Below, piece by piece: positions 16,721-25,205 of a stretch of DNA of 44,761 bases. The stretch lies in contig NZ_LOHF01000036.1 of assembly GCF_002158995.1 (NCBI RefSeq), positions 1 through 44,761 of the forward strand, given 5' to 3'. Positions within the stretch are counted from its first letter, which is position 1, and every line of letters begins with the position of its first letter. The translations under genes and the position numbers were made by a program. The notes below the pieces were generated by a model. It searched no databases. It saw only the letters and a list, made by a program, of their open reading frames with translations, and was not told the DNA's origin. The DNA is from Pseudomonas caspiana (GTDB taxonomy: Bacteria; Pseudomonadota; Gammaproteobacteria; Pseudomonadales; Pseudomonadaceae).

Positions 16721-18079
16721 ATGAACTCTCTGCGCAATTTTGCTGATCGCCTGAACCCGGCAATGCATTCAGATGCAGATGCCAGAACCCTCTACCACCA
16801 GCTGTTGAGCGATCCCCGGCAGGTGGACGCCCGCACGCTTCGTCAGTTTCTCGAAGTCCACCTTCAACAAGCCCGGCAATGTCCGGTGGATCTTCCTGAG
16901 AATCTCAGCGACATGCCCGCGTGGATGGAAGGCAAGGCCAGTGTCGTCGCCAGTGCGTACAGAGAGTATCTCGAAGGGCGACACGCCGGAGCAGGCAGAC
17001 AGTTCTTCGCAAACAAGGCCCACGCCCTTTATTTTCTCCGGCAGGTAGCGCCCACCAAGCTGGTGGACGGGGCCTGGCTGTACGCGGCGATAAAACACAC
17101 GGACGACTGGCGCTACCACGGCCTCATCCGTACCTATCTGGAAGAGCTGGGAGACGGCGATCCCGCGCTGAATCATGTGGTTCTGTACCGCAAGCTTCTG
17201 GCCGATCACGACTGCGCGCCGACTGAACCACTGGAAGACGTGCTGTACGTACAAGGCGCAATTCAACTCGCACTCGCTCAACTGGGCGACGAGTATCTGC
17301 CAGAGCTGCTCGGGTACAACCTGGGCTACGAACAGCTTCCGTTGCACTTGCTGATTACTTCGTTCGAACTCAACGAGCTGGAAATCGATCCGTACTATTT
17401 CACGTTGCACGTCACCATCGACAACGCCAGCAATGGGCACGCTCACAAAGCCGTGCAAACCGTTCTTGATCTGTTGCCGACAGATGACACGCGGGATGAA
17501 TTCATTGAGCGGCTGCGCGCTGGCTATGCCCTGAATGAACTGGGTACCGGCACGAAAGAAGTCATTGCCAGCTTTGATCTGGAGGATGAAGTCGTGGCCA
17601 TGCTGGAGCGCAAGCGCTCGTTTGGTCAGTACATGCACTCCGATTACTGCCGCCTGGACGGGCTGACCATCAATCAATGGCTTGGCGAGCCCGGACGTAG
17701 CCGGGCGTTTCTCACCGTGCTCGAAAACAAAGGCTGGATCAAACGCAATCAGGACCCAGCCCAAAGTCGCTTCTGGCAACTGATCGACGGCCCGGGAGCG
17801 GTTATGTTTGGCGTGTTCAGCGGCTATGAAATGCAGCTGCTGCGTGACTGGATTGCAGGGGATTGGGCTGACGAAAGTGCATCGGCCAACAGCAACCCGT
17901 TCCGCGCCCGGTTCCGACGTCGGGCGACTCCCGCTTCGGTATCGACAAAGCAGCCCAAAGCCAACGGTTCAACTGAACGACTGATCAGCCTGCTGTCCCC
18001 TTCTCAACATTCAACGCCTGAGGGGCTGATTGCTACCCGGGCGTACTCCAGCCAACTTGCTCAAGGATCTTTAGCGTGA
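16721..18079 (+). CDS. Iron-containing redox enzyme, haem-oxygenase-like di-iron oxidase (HDO) family
   Basis: A 452-residue protein with a haem-oxygenase-like helical core. HALYFLRQVAPTKLVDGAWLY (about 106-126) is the family's opening helix, and the later helix HVTIDNASNGHAHKAVQ (about 240-256) has the D-x-x-x-x-x-H-x-H spacing expected for metal ligands; ELNELEID just before it supplies glutamates. Relatives (UndA, SznF, BesC, MgoB) bind two irons and carry out N-oxygenation, C-C scission or desaturation in small-molecule pathways. Beyond residue 380 the tail is basic and low in predicted order. The stop overlaps the next start (TGATG), so it is made with the methyltransferase. Substrate unknown. 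Confidence 0.8.
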   Translation: MNSLRNFADRLNPAMHSDADARTLYHQLLSDPRQVDARTLRQFLEVHLQQARQCPVDLPENLSDMPAWMEGKASVVASAYREYLEGRHAGAGRQFFANKAHALYFLRQVAPTKLVDGAWLYAAIKHTDDWRYHGLIRTYLEELGDGDPALNHVVLYRKLLADHDCAPTEPLEDVLYVQGAIQLALAQLGDEYLPELLGYNLGYEQLPLHLLITSFELNELEIDPYYFTLHVTIDNASNGHAHKAVQTVLDLLPTDDTRDEFIERLRAGYALNELGTGTKEVIASFDLEDEVVAMLERKRSFGQYMHSDYCRLDGLTINQWLGEPGRSRAFLTVLENKGWIKRNQDPAQSRFWQLIDGPGAVMFGVFSGYEMQLLRDWIAGDWADESASANSNPFRARFRRRATPASVSTKQPKANGSTERLISLLSPSQHSTPEGLIATRAYSSQLAQGSLA

Positions 18080-19065
18080 TGGACCACACCACTGCATCGT
18101 CGTCATTTACAGACGCCACCAATATTGAAGAACAGACCCATGATCTGGCACTTGTCCAACTGGGTCGTCGACTACAAGCCGACGAGTACAAATTTGTTAC
18201 GGTAACGCCGCTGACCCATCAGCGTAATAACGAGCGCGAACAAAACCGCAAGGCGCGTGACCTGCGCGATATCTTTGGCTGGAACAGGCCGTTTGAAACA
18301 CATCTGCTGCCAGAGGCAGAAATTGAAGCCCTGCTGGCCAGCGGGATTATCCGCGCACATGCCGGTCTGTTGCTCAGCGAGGTGCGCTGGTCGAACTTGC
18401 AGGACCTGCTTTTCGTGCACTCCGGCTTCCCGACGATTTCAAACGACGCTGTCTTTTTCGGTCCCGATACCTACCGATTTGCCCAAGCCATCGAAGAGCA
18501 TCTGAGAACCTCAATGCATCCCGTGCGAACGGCAGCAGATATTGGTTGTGGCAGCGGCATGGGAGCGATCCTCATCGCTAAATCCAGACCCAACGCTCAG
18601 GTGTTGGCACTGGACATCAACCCGACGGCGCTGAGGTTTACTGCGGTAAACGCTTCGCTGGCCGAAATCGAGAACGTGCACGCCTGGCACAGCGACTTGC
18701 TGGAAAGCACTTCGGGCGAATTCGATCTGATCGTCGCCAACCCGCCCTACATGCAGGACAGCCAGAAACGAGCCTATCGTCATGGGGGTGGACGTCTGGG
18801 ATCAGAGCTTTCTGTGCGCATCGTCGAACAAGCGATGGGCCGCCTGGCGTTAGGCGGTAGCCTGTTGCTCTACACCGGCACGCCGTGGGTCGACGGCGTG
18901 GACCTGTTCCTCGAACACGCCCTCCTGTTGATTGATCGTCCAGGTTTCGCATGGTCCTATCGCGAGATGGACCCGGATGTATTCGGTGAAGAGCTCGAAA
19001 CCGAAAACTACGCCCAAGCAGAACGAATCGCGGCGGTGGTGTTGACGGTCACACGAACGGCGTGA
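18079..19065 (+). CDS. Class I SAM-dependent methyltransferase, NPPY type
   Basis: A 328-residue methyltransferase. Motif I AADIGCGSGMGAILIA (about 152-167), an acidic LALDINPTALR (motif II) and the motif IV NPPY in LIVANPPYMQDS (about 214-225) place it with HemK/PrmC-, RsmC- and TrmN6-like enzymes that methylate amide or amino nitrogens. The first 120 residues form an extra domain (ARDLRDIFGWNRPFE, then FGPDTYRFAQAIEEHL) that may bind substrate. ATG at 18079 overlaps the preceding stop by one base, with AAGGA upstream; a GTG at 18076 is also possible. Pairing with the di-iron enzyme suggests a shared small-molecule substrate. Confidence 0.85.
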   Translation: MDHTTASSSFTDATNIEEQTHDLALVQLGRRLQADEYKFVTVTPLTHQRNNEREQNRKARDLRDIFGWNRPFETHLLPEAEIEALLASGIIRAHAGLLLSEVRWSNLQDLLFVHSGFPTISNDAVFFGPDTYRFAQAIEEHLRTSMHPVRTAADIGCGSGMGAILIAKSRPNAQVLALDINPTALRFTAVNASLAEIENVHAWHSDLLESTSGEFDLIVANPPYMQDSQKRAYRHGGGRLGSELSVRIVEQAMGRLALGGSLLLYTGTPWVDGVDLFLEHALLLIDRPGFAWSYREMDPDVFGEELETENYAQAERIAAVVLTVTRTA

Positions 19066-19244
19066 CCGGGTGTCATAAAGTCCAGGACTGGCTCTTGCAG
19101 GGAGAACATCAGGTCATTCAACCCGTGTTTATGCATGAATGACCAGCTCCCCGCCAAGGCAAGTATTGCCTCCGATTACCAAGCGTTTACGCCGGGCACG
19201 TGAGTGAATTCAAAGATTCTGTTCTTTCATGAGCCGGAGAAACT

Positions 19245-19315
19245 TGTAGGAGCTGCCGAAGGCTGCGAAAGCGTTCTGTCTACACACCGCTACGCAGCCT
19301 TCGGCAGCTCCTATA
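19245..19315. repeat. REP doublet, TGTAGGAGCTGCCGAAGG type
   Basis: Arms TGTAGGAGCTGCCGAAGGCT and AGCCTTCGGCAGCTCCTA in inverted order; a half-degraded relative lies at 6595-6680. The remaining part of the 19066-19371 gap shows no gene. Confidence 0.75.
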
Positions 19316-19371
19316 CGGGGCAATTGCTCCTTGCACGACGCCCTGTGTCACGGAGGACGCAGAAAGGTTCG

Positions 19372-19740
19372 TTATAAGAACTCATGAATTAACAGCGGCT
19401 TTTCAGTCGCAAAAGTAGACTCATAAATAGCGTCATCCCACGTATCACGAGCAAGCAAAGCACCTGCGCTGTAGGCTCGTGCCTTGCAGAAAAACAACTG
19501 ATGACGACTATCCTGGCGATCCAACAGCTCGAAGTATCGTGCATCCATCTCCATGCACAGGGCATCGAGTTGTGCAGCGTGATGTTGCGATAACAAGGCA
19601 CTCACTTCGTCCGGATCGATCCCCGCCTCATGGGCTGCCCAGAGAACGATACGAGTAGCCAACTGCTTTTGCCCGAATGGGCTTTGCGCCTCAAACACGC
19701 TTTGAATATCCGGGTAGCGGCTCGCTAATCGTGAAGGCAT
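19372..19740 (-). CDS. Hypothetical protein
   Basis: A 122-residue soluble, helix-rich protein that I do not recognise. The composition looks like a real protein: evenly mixed charges, ATRIVLWAAHEAGIDPDEVSALL as an amphipathic helix, and a D/E-rich, cysteine-bearing middle (LDALCMEMDARYFELLDRQ). The ATG at 19740 has a GGA 9 nt upstream; an in-frame ATG at 19758 is also possible. It marks the left edge of the accessory region. No partner gene is near. Confidence 0.55.
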   Translation of the reverse strand: MPSRLASRYPDIQSVFEAQSPFGQKQLATRIVLWAAHEAGIDPDEVSALLSQHHAAQLDALCMEMDARYFELLDRQDSRHQLFFCKARAYSAGALLARDTWDDAIYESTFATEKPLLIHEFL

Positions 19741-19911
19741 GTTGTGATCCAATTGCATTGTGGTTTGAGCAGTAGCTTGGTGGATTAGTCTCGTTCAGTG
19801 GTAAGGATGATGGCTGATATCGGCCAATAGCGGCCATTCTGGAATGGCAGGAAACGACCGATAACTGTCTTCGATACGCAACTTTCGCCCGGCAGCGTCT
19901 CGATTGTAAGA

Positions 19912-20195
19912 ATATGGCGGAGAGCTGCAAAACCGCCTACGCTTATAGAATGATTCCTCGAACGCCTTGCCCATCTGGTGGTATAGAGCCGAGAGACCGT
20001 CCGCTTAACACCCACTTGGACCAACCCGCGCCTATCGCCAGCAACTGGCCCCTGAATCCGGTCCACACGACCAGCAGTACGGCGCAACGGGTAAAAGCCA
20101 GACCCAGCCCCCCACCTGTTGTTCAAAAGCGACCGATGCCGCAGCACCTCTGGAAACGGGGGCGCAGTTCACGTTCTGCCATGAGGTCAATCCGT
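19912..20195 (+). repeat. Conserved upstream segment of LLM copy 1
   Basis: About 280 bp that matches 32598-32895 in sequence and position (upstream of the second LLM gene), e.g. ACCGCCTACGCTT, CGCCAGCAACTGGCCCCT, TACGGCGCAACGG and CGACCGATGCCGCAGCACCT. Frames here are open but unlikely to be translated. It may hold a shared promoter, operator or a remnant of a lost gene. The stretch 19759-19911 before it has no gene. Confidence 0.7.
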
Positions 20196-21179
20196 ATGTA
20201 TCGGCCGAGCACGATTCCTTACCAGCAGCATCGAGGGTTCAGCCGAACCTTCACTCAGGGGCATTTGAGCCTTGGATTATTCTTTCCCATGGAGGCATTC
20301 GACGGGGACACTCCGAGCATGCTCAACCAGGTCACACTGGCTAAACAAGCCGAGGCGCTGGGCTTCTGCGCGCTCTGGTTTCGCGACGTGCCGCTTCGCG
20401 ACCCTGGCTTCGGCGATGTCGGCCAAGTCTTCGACCCCTGGGTTTACCTGGGTTATATGGCCGCCCATACCTCGGAGATTGCACTTGGCACCGCCTCCAT
20501 CGCCATCCCGCTGCACCATCCCCTGCACACGGCCAAGGCGTCAGCCAGCGTCGATCAGTTGAGCATTGGTCGCTTGATTCTGGGGGTTGCTTCGGGAGAT
20601 CGGCCAGTGGAGTTTTCGGCGTTTGGCGTCGATCCCGAAAAGCGTGGAGAGATCTTTCGAGAAAACTACGAGGTGATTCGCTGCGCCCACAGCACCAGTT
20701 TTGAGCCCATCCACTGGAACACTGGTGAAATGCAAGGCGCAGACCTGATTCCGAAACCCACCACCCAATTCATTCCAATGTTCGTTACCGGCAACAGTCG
20801 CCAGTCACTGGATTGGATCGCGCGTGAGAGCAACGGATGGATCAACTATCCACGCATACCGAATATGCAGCGGCTGGTCGTGGAAGATTGGCGGCTGGAG
20901 GTCACCAGGCAATGTGGCTCTGTGTACAAGCCCTTTACTCAGTCGCTGTACATCGATCTCGATGAGAATCCGTCCACGCCACCCACACGTATCCATTTGG
21001 GGTTCAGACTTGGACGTTACCATCTACGGTTTTTGCTGGAGTCGCTTGAGGAAATCGGCGTGGACCACGTCATTCTCAATCTCAAATATGGCAAGCGCCC
21101 TGCGGCGGAGGTTATTGAGGAATTGGGTACACACATCGTCGCGCAGTTCGGAGTGCAGCCGCGTCCGGCAGCTCATTGA
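20196..21179 (+). CDS. LLM class flavin-dependent oxidoreductase, copy 1
   Basis: A 327-residue luciferase-like monooxygenase/reductase with the TIM-barrel pattern: LSLGLFFPMEAF, GFCALWFRDVPLRDP, IALGTASIAIPLHHPLHTAKASASVDQLSIGRLILGVASGDRPVEF (the central bacterial-luciferase core) and a C-terminal HVILNLKYGKRPAAEVIEELG. Such enzymes use FMNH2 or F420; here FMNH2 from a separate reductase is expected. The start is the ATG at 20196 with GAGG 9 nt before it, since the second copy starts at the same codon and similarity to it upstream looks non-coding. The two proteins differ at about 30 of 327 positions by hand count. A KefB fragment follows on the other strand. Confidence 0.88.
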   Translation: MYRPSTIPYQQHRGFSRTFTQGHLSLGLFFPMEAFDGDTPSMLNQVTLAKQAEALGFCALWFRDVPLRDPGFGDVGQVFDPWVYLGYMAAHTSEIALGTASIAIPLHHPLHTAKASASVDQLSIGRLILGVASGDRPVEFSAFGVDPEKRGEIFRENYEVIRCAHSTSFEPIHWNTGEMQGADLIPKPTTQFIPMFVTGNSRQSLDWIARESNGWINYPRIPNMQRLVVEDWRLEVTRQCGSVYKPFTQSLYIDLDENPSTPPTRIHLGFRLGRYHLRFLLESLEEIGVDHVILNLKYGKRPAAEVIEELGTHIVAQFGVQPRPAAH

Positions 21180-21204
21180 ACATCAGTCACTGCTACGCCG
21201 ACGA

Positions 21205-21365
21205 ATACTCACTTGACGAAACCATAAGGTGTCACGGCGCGTGATGACCTCCGGATCTATATCAATGATGGAGATCTTCGCGCCATGAGCGACCGGTGCC
21301 CGGCAAGCAATCTACCCTACCCAGCCTAAACCAATGATGAGCACATTGCCTTGCAGATTCTGTGC
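21205..21365 (-). pseudogene. KefB/KefC K+ efflux remnant, TrkA-N domain
   Basis: On the minus strand NLQGNVLIIGLGWVG is followed by a stop, then IACRAPVAHGAKISIIDIDPEVITR in the same frame. This is the NAD-binding RCK/TrkA-N opening of KefB/KefC proteins (normally VLIIGFGRxGQI...IDxDPE), with a nonsense codon at the position of the usual Gln. No ribosome binding site or membrane domain is attached. The membrane half of a similar gene lies at 33975-34320. Confidence 0.65.
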
Positions 21366-21520
21366 GGCTTCCATGCCGTCCATGGACACGATTTGCGCGC
21401 GTATCCTTTCACTTATACCGAGCGCGCAAGCATGGCATGAATCCTGGACACGGCACTTTAGCCATGACATTTATCTTAAATACAAGTGTTTTAATTGATC
21501 ACCGCCGGGACAGCAGCAGG

Positions 21521-21564
21521 CCTAGGCGATCCTGATTTTCATACAAGACATCGTGAGCCTCCCC
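21521..21564 (-). pseudogene. Fragment of a DsbA-like gene
   Basis: Minus-strand codons GEAHDVLYENQDRLG match WEAHDELYENQDRLG of the intact DsbA-like gene at 23323-23862, with a 20-nt exact DNA match (CGATCCTGATTTTCATACAA on the plus strand). No other part of the gene is recognisable on either side, so it is a short relic. The rest of 21366-21594 has no gene. Confidence 0.6.
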
Positions 21565-21594
21565 GAACTGAATGGAACTTCCTGTTGGATTTGC

Positions 21595-21897
21595 TTAACC
21601 GGGCAGCTTGGCCGCAAGGACGTCAACCTTCTCGATTGATGGCGGTTCGGCAAACAGCTCGGCAGCGTTTGCCATAAGCGCCGCCGCGACCTTGCCCGAA
21701 AGATGAGCCTGCCGGCCCGCTTCATCCGGGAATGCGTCAAAGATGCCAAAGGTGGACGGCCCCAAGCGGACTCCAAACCAGGCTGTAGTGGCTGGCTCCT
21801 CCTCCACTAAAGGAAGACCGCTCAAGAGAAAGCGCTCCACCTCTTTCTCTTTCCCAGGTTTTGCTTCCAAACGAACGAACAACGCTACTTTGACCAT
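21595..21897 (-). CDS. ABM-fold putative quinol monooxygenase, copy 1
   Basis: A 100-residue antibiotic-biosynthesis-monooxygenase (YgiN/LsrG-like) protein: VALFVRLEAKPGKEKEVERFL, then FGIFDAFPDEAGRQAHLSGKVAAALM and a final KVDVLAAKLPG. These cofactor-free dimers oxidise quinols or epimerise phosphosugars; some only detoxify. The ATG at 21897 has CAGGAGCC 7 nt before it. The next 226 bases to LtrA hold nothing visible. A second ABM gene (26501-26794) is only distantly similar. Confidence 0.85.
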   Translation of the reverse strand: MVKVALFVRLEAKPGKEKEVERFLLSGLPLVEEEPATTAWFGVRLGPSTFGIFDAFPDEAGRQAHLSGKVAAALMANAAELFAEPPSIEKVDVLAAKLPG

Positions 21898-22123
21898 GAC
21901 GTGGCTCCTGTTGTTACGATGCGTCTGGTGCTATCTGGTCGCAATAGCTAAAAGGGGCATCCGGCTATTAACTATGGTCGACGACACCAGGATTACAAAC
22001 CCAAAAAGACCAAGGGTAGCGTCGCATGTCGCTCGGACACTGAGAATGACGTAGTGGGCAGCGCGCAAGCCGCAGACCAGCCGCTTGATCACTTTTCCCG
22101 AGCTGTGGCCTGATAATAAAGAC

Positions 22124-23224
22124 TCAACGATATCTGAAATTCAGGAGAACATAACAGATCATGGTTACTGTCAGGCCGACCAATATGTACTCGACACGCG
22201 GTAGAAATATAACTAACCCGCCTAAAGAAAACACGATCAAGGTGTTTTGCAGTATGTACTTCCTTATTCTACTCACGGCTATGAAATAGCCATATTGCTT
22301 ACCTAGGAAAAACAAGGCCATGCCGGTGATCGACATAATCTGGAAATCGCGTATCGCAATGTCGTTCAGGATCGCATGCCTAATCAAATTTGCCAGAAGT
22401 GCTAGCCCCATAAAAAGAAAAAGGTGCGAGTAGATTAAGGCGTGCCCATTCATACTGCTTTGATGTTTGTTCAATAGGTAAAAACTATCAAAATAGATCC
22501 ACCAGATACTGCAAATCATGATAAATCCGGTGATGGCCGCCATCACATTATAATAACCCCATTGAATGTTAGATAAGCCTCCGGAAAGGCTAATAATTGA
22601 CTCCCCCAATAAGATTAGGGTGAGTAGGCCTATGCGCTCAACCAAGTGTTCTGTGTGTGCTGGCAATGGTTTTAGTTTAGTCCAGAAAAATACAGGAAAC
22701 AGAATATCAAGAACAATCCCAATATAAGCAACAAGGTAACGCAAGGGCGGGTCAAAAATAACGGATGAAAGGCTAATAACTGCGCTAACTAATAGGGCGA
22801 AGCCAAGCCTTGAGGAAAGTTCGCCGCGAGAATCGAGTTTACTAATGGACGAAATGTACATAACACTGATGATCGCACGTATGCCAAAATAGCAGGAAAT
22901 AATAAGCGGGTAGTTCACTTCCAGGTCTTCCCCGATCCCTGCCGATAGCACAATGAGCAGGAGCATTATGAATAATGTTGCCAAACGGTGAAGATTGCTG
23001 TCTGTATCAAACCTGTTGGAGTAAATCGTGTGACTGGACCAGATCCACCACAACGGTACAAAAAGCAGTAAGAATGTCCATATTTGCTTATGTTCAAAGT
23101 GGCCTTCATGAACATGTCCGAGAGTATGCGTAACCTGGCCTATCGTAACAACGAAAGTCAGGTCGAAAAACAACTCCAACCATGTGGCGTGTCGATTTTT
23201 TTCATAATACTTCAAAGATTTCAT
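22124..23224 (-). CDS. Low temperature requirement protein A (LtrA) family membrane protein
   Basis: A 366-residue inner-membrane protein with about ten hydrophobic segments. The family hallmark RHATWLELFFDLTFVVTIGQ is at residues 11-30, and VERIGLLTLILLGESIISL lies near 195-213 (the E-R-x-G-x-x-T-x-x-x-x-GE motif). The family's function is unknown; it was named from a Listeria cold-growth mutant. The gene is visibly AT-richer than its neighbours, with AT-ending codons, a sign of recent transfer. GGAG lies 10 nt before the ATG. Neighbours are a DsbA-like protein upstream on the same strand and a small ABM protein downstream. Confidence 0.9.
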   Translation of the reverse strand: MKSLKYYEKNRHATWLELFFDLTFVVTIGQVTHTLGHVHEGHFEHKQIWTFLLLFVPLWWIWSSHTIYSNRFDTDSNLHRLATLFIMLLLIVLSAGIGEDLEVNYPLIISCYFGIRAIISVMYISSISKLDSRGELSSRLGFALLVSAVISLSSVIFDPPLRYLVAYIGIVLDILFPVFFWTKLKPLPAHTEHLVERIGLLTLILLGESIISLSGGLSNIQWGYYNVMAAITGFIMICSIWWIYFDSFYLLNKHQSSMNGHALIYSHLFLFMGLALLANLIRHAILNDIAIRDFQIMSITGMALFFLGKQYGYFIAVSRIRKYILQNTLIVFSLGGLVIFLPRVEYILVGLTVTMICYVLLNFRYR

Positions 23225-23322
23225 TAGCTGGCGGCTCCGTGTACACCTCTTTAATGTAGAAGGAAGCTAACGCTGGTTTGCCCTCGGCTCTGGTGTGGGT
23301 GATGCCAGGCCGATGTGGCTAT

Positions 23323-23862
23323 CTAGCGATTTCGTCCGCGCACTAACAGAAGCTCAATCATCTGACTCATCTCGTTGAACTCTGGGACCCCGTCATAGCG
23401 AAGCCCGTCAAAGTAAAACGCCGGAGTACCGTTCACGCCGCTGCGTACACCGCCATTGAAGTCGGACTGTATTTTGGGGATGTAAGTGTCCTCTCGCATG
23501 GCAACGTCGAGTTCCCCGCTGGAAAGGCCGTGTTTTAGAACAATGGCGCGATACAGCGGCAGACCCAATCGATCCTGATTTTCATACAATTCGTCGTGAG
23601 CCTCCCAGAAGAACCCTCGACTCCCGGCATACTCCGCGGTGACCGCTGCACCCAGCGCATGCGGATGAGCGGTGGTCAGAGGAAAGTTACGGAACACGAA
23701 CAGCAAATCATCGCGAAAATGCTGCTGCAGATTCTTGACCATCCAATACGCTTCACCGCAATAGGGACATTCATAGTCGCCAAATTCCAGCAAGGTGACT
23801 TTGGCATGCGCACTTCCCTGGCGATGGTCGATGGCACTTACCGGAACTTTGAGAGTGGCCAT
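23323..23862 (-). CDS. DsbA family thioredoxin-fold protein
   Basis: A 179-residue thiol-disulfide protein. EFGDYECPYCGEAYWMV places the CPYC active site at 32-35; FRNFPLTTAHPHALGAAVTAEYA and FFWEAHDELYENQDRLG are the inserted helical domain; GVNGTPAFYFDG holds the cis-proline loop. It has no signal peptide, unlike DsbA, so it resembles the cytoplasmic DsbA_4/FrnE-like branch. The ATG at 23862 has AGGTGA just ahead and follows the peroxiredoxin stop by 4 nt. A fragment of a second such gene lies at 21521-21564. Confidence 0.9.
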   Translation of the reverse strand: MATLKVPVSAIDHRQGSAHAKVTLLEFGDYECPYCGEAYWMVKNLQQHFRDDLLFVFRNFPLTTAHPHALGAAVTAEYAGSRGFFWEAHDELYENQDRLGLPLYRAIVLKHGLSSGELDVAMREDTYIPKIQSDFNGGVRSGVNGTPAFYFDGLRYDGVPEFNEMSQMIELLLVRGRNR

Positions 23863-23866
23863 GGGA

Positions 23867-24415
23867 TCACCTGCTAATTTTGGTTGGTGTGCTTTGTGAC
23901 GAATTCGCCAAAGCATCCAGCGCATCCAGAATACCGTCCGCACCAGGGTTGATTGCCATCGGGGAGACGTAGCTCCAAGCAACCACCCCGTCCTTGTCAA
24001 TCACGAACAGCGCACGCTTACAAACCCCGAGGTGGGACTCGTACGCTCCATACTGTCGTGCCACAGCCCCTTTGGGCTCGAAATCGGCCAGCAGGCTGAA
24101 GTGAAAATTTCGATCTTTGGCAAAGGCCTGATGACACCAGGCGCTGTCAACTGAGATACCCAGTAGCGTCGCACCGTATTCTCTGAATGTGGGTAGCACC
24201 TGGTTGTACAAAGTCAGTTGGTCGCCACAAACCGAACTCCAGTCAGCGGGATAAAACGCCAGTATCACGGGATTTCCCTTCAGCTCGCGCAGCGACAACT
24301 GTTGATCAGGGGTCGCGTACAGCGAAAAGTCGGGCGCGACAGTGCCGGCTGACAGCGGCCCCTGACCCAGGTCGTCGTTCGTTTCTTTTGCATCATCCAA
24401 TTCTGAAGTGTTCAT
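23867..24415 (-). CDS. Peroxiredoxin (AhpC/TSA family)
   Basis: A 182-residue thiol peroxidase that reduces H2O2 and organic peroxides. AFYPADWSSVCGDQL carries the peroxidatic cysteine at residue 63 (P-x3-S/T-x2-C pattern); ISVDSAWCHQAF and HLGVCKRALFVIDKDG give further cysteines that may resolve the disulfide. The first 20 residues (MNTSELDDAKETNDDLGQG) are a non-conserved acidic extension. Cytoplasmic. It forms an operon with the DsbA-like gene 4 nt downstream, which may recycle it. Confidence 0.92.
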   Translation of the reverse strand: MNTSELDDAKETNDDLGQGPLSAGTVAPDFSLYATPDQQLSLRELKGNPVILAFYPADWSSVCGDQLTLYNQVLPTFREYGATLLGISVDSAWCHQAFAKDRNFHFSLLADFEPKGAVARQYGAYESHLGVCKRALFVIDKDGVVAWSYVSPMAINPGADGILDALDALANSSQSTPTKISR

Positions 24416-24451
24416 TGCTTGAACCTTGATAGATGGGTGGTAGGGGCGTGC

Positions 24452-24667
24452 TCAGTGGGATACGACGTGCCCGGTGGGATAACTCCATCCACCATCAAGG
24501 GGTTTAAAAAAACACAACGATGCCTCGATCTCAGCCTGAGCCTGAGTGATTTCGGCCGCGAGACGTTCACGTTCCGCATCAACGCATGCAAGGAGATCCT
24601 CCGTGTAATCGCGGATTTGGATTGAGGCCAGGTTGGCAGGGGAATGGTCGGATTCGCTCTGGCTCAC
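24452..24667 (-). CDS. Small hypothetical protein upstream of the peroxiredoxin gene
   Basis: About 71 residues, starting at GTG 24667 or TTG 24670; no clear ribosome binding site. IRDYTEDLLACVDAERERLAAEITQAQAEIEASL would form a long amphipathic helix, followed by KPLDGGWSYPTGHVVSH. The composition is protein-like and it lies 36 nt ahead of the peroxiredoxin gene on the same strand. I do not recognise the family; a chance frame remains possible. Confidence 0.45.
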   Translation of the reverse strand: MSQSESDHSPANLASIQIRDYTEDLLACVDAERERLAAEITQAQAEIEASLCFFKPLDGGWSYPTGHVVSH

Positions 24668-24914
24668 CAATGACTATAGTCGTTGATGACGCTTACCGTA
24701 GTAGCTGAACGAATTTTCGGTACCCTCCAGTGCCAACAACACTCACGCGCTTATCTTGCTGCCATTTCAGGCGGCGTTTTAACACGATGATTTTGGCAGC
24801 TATTTCGCCACTTCAGACAAATCTACATCTGCTTTCTGGACGACAACTGCTGCCCGTTACGACAAGCAGAAATCGACCAGAGGCAGACACTGAAACCGCC
24901 TTCAGGTCGACAGA

Positions 24915-25205
24915 ATGAAGGTTGATATGGGAAATGCTCTGGACAAACGAGTCGTTGTCATTAGTGCCGGCATCGTGGGCGCTTCGCTGGCGTATCATCT
25001 GGCTGATAAAGGCGCGAATATCACCTTGGTTGAGGCTGAAGGTATCGCGTCGGGAGTGATTGGAGATTCACTCGCATGGATCAACATCCTATACGGATAA
25101 CGTGACCCCATTGCAGCACTGCGCGGAGCAGCAATCAAAGATGCGGCTCGTGCAGCGATGGTGCTGTACCTAACGAATAGTCGAGATCGGTCTTCGGGAA
25201 GCTGA
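24915..25205 (+). pseudogene. FAD-dependent (DAO-type) oxidoreductase, truncated
   Basis: VVVISAGIVGASLAYHLADKGANITLVEA is the FAD-binding beta-alpha-beta of glycine/D-amino-acid oxidase-like enzymes, with the first glycine of GxGxxG changed to Ser. GDSLAWINILYG runs into a TAA (25098-25100), after which the same frame continues as RDPIAALRGAAIKDA, the expected next segment. The rest of the roughly 370-residue protein is gone. The stretch 24671-24914 before it has no gene. Confidence 0.75.

Noticed and set aside
16769..17779. 336-codon open frame on the minus strand
   Set aside because: It lies fully antisense to the HDO gene, has no family features, and such long antisense frames are common in GC-rich codon usage.
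19785..20147. 120-codon minus-strand frame
   Set aside because: Arg/Gly-rich, low-complexity translation of the conserved LLM upstream segment; the homologous segment at 32.6-32.9 kb does not keep the frame.
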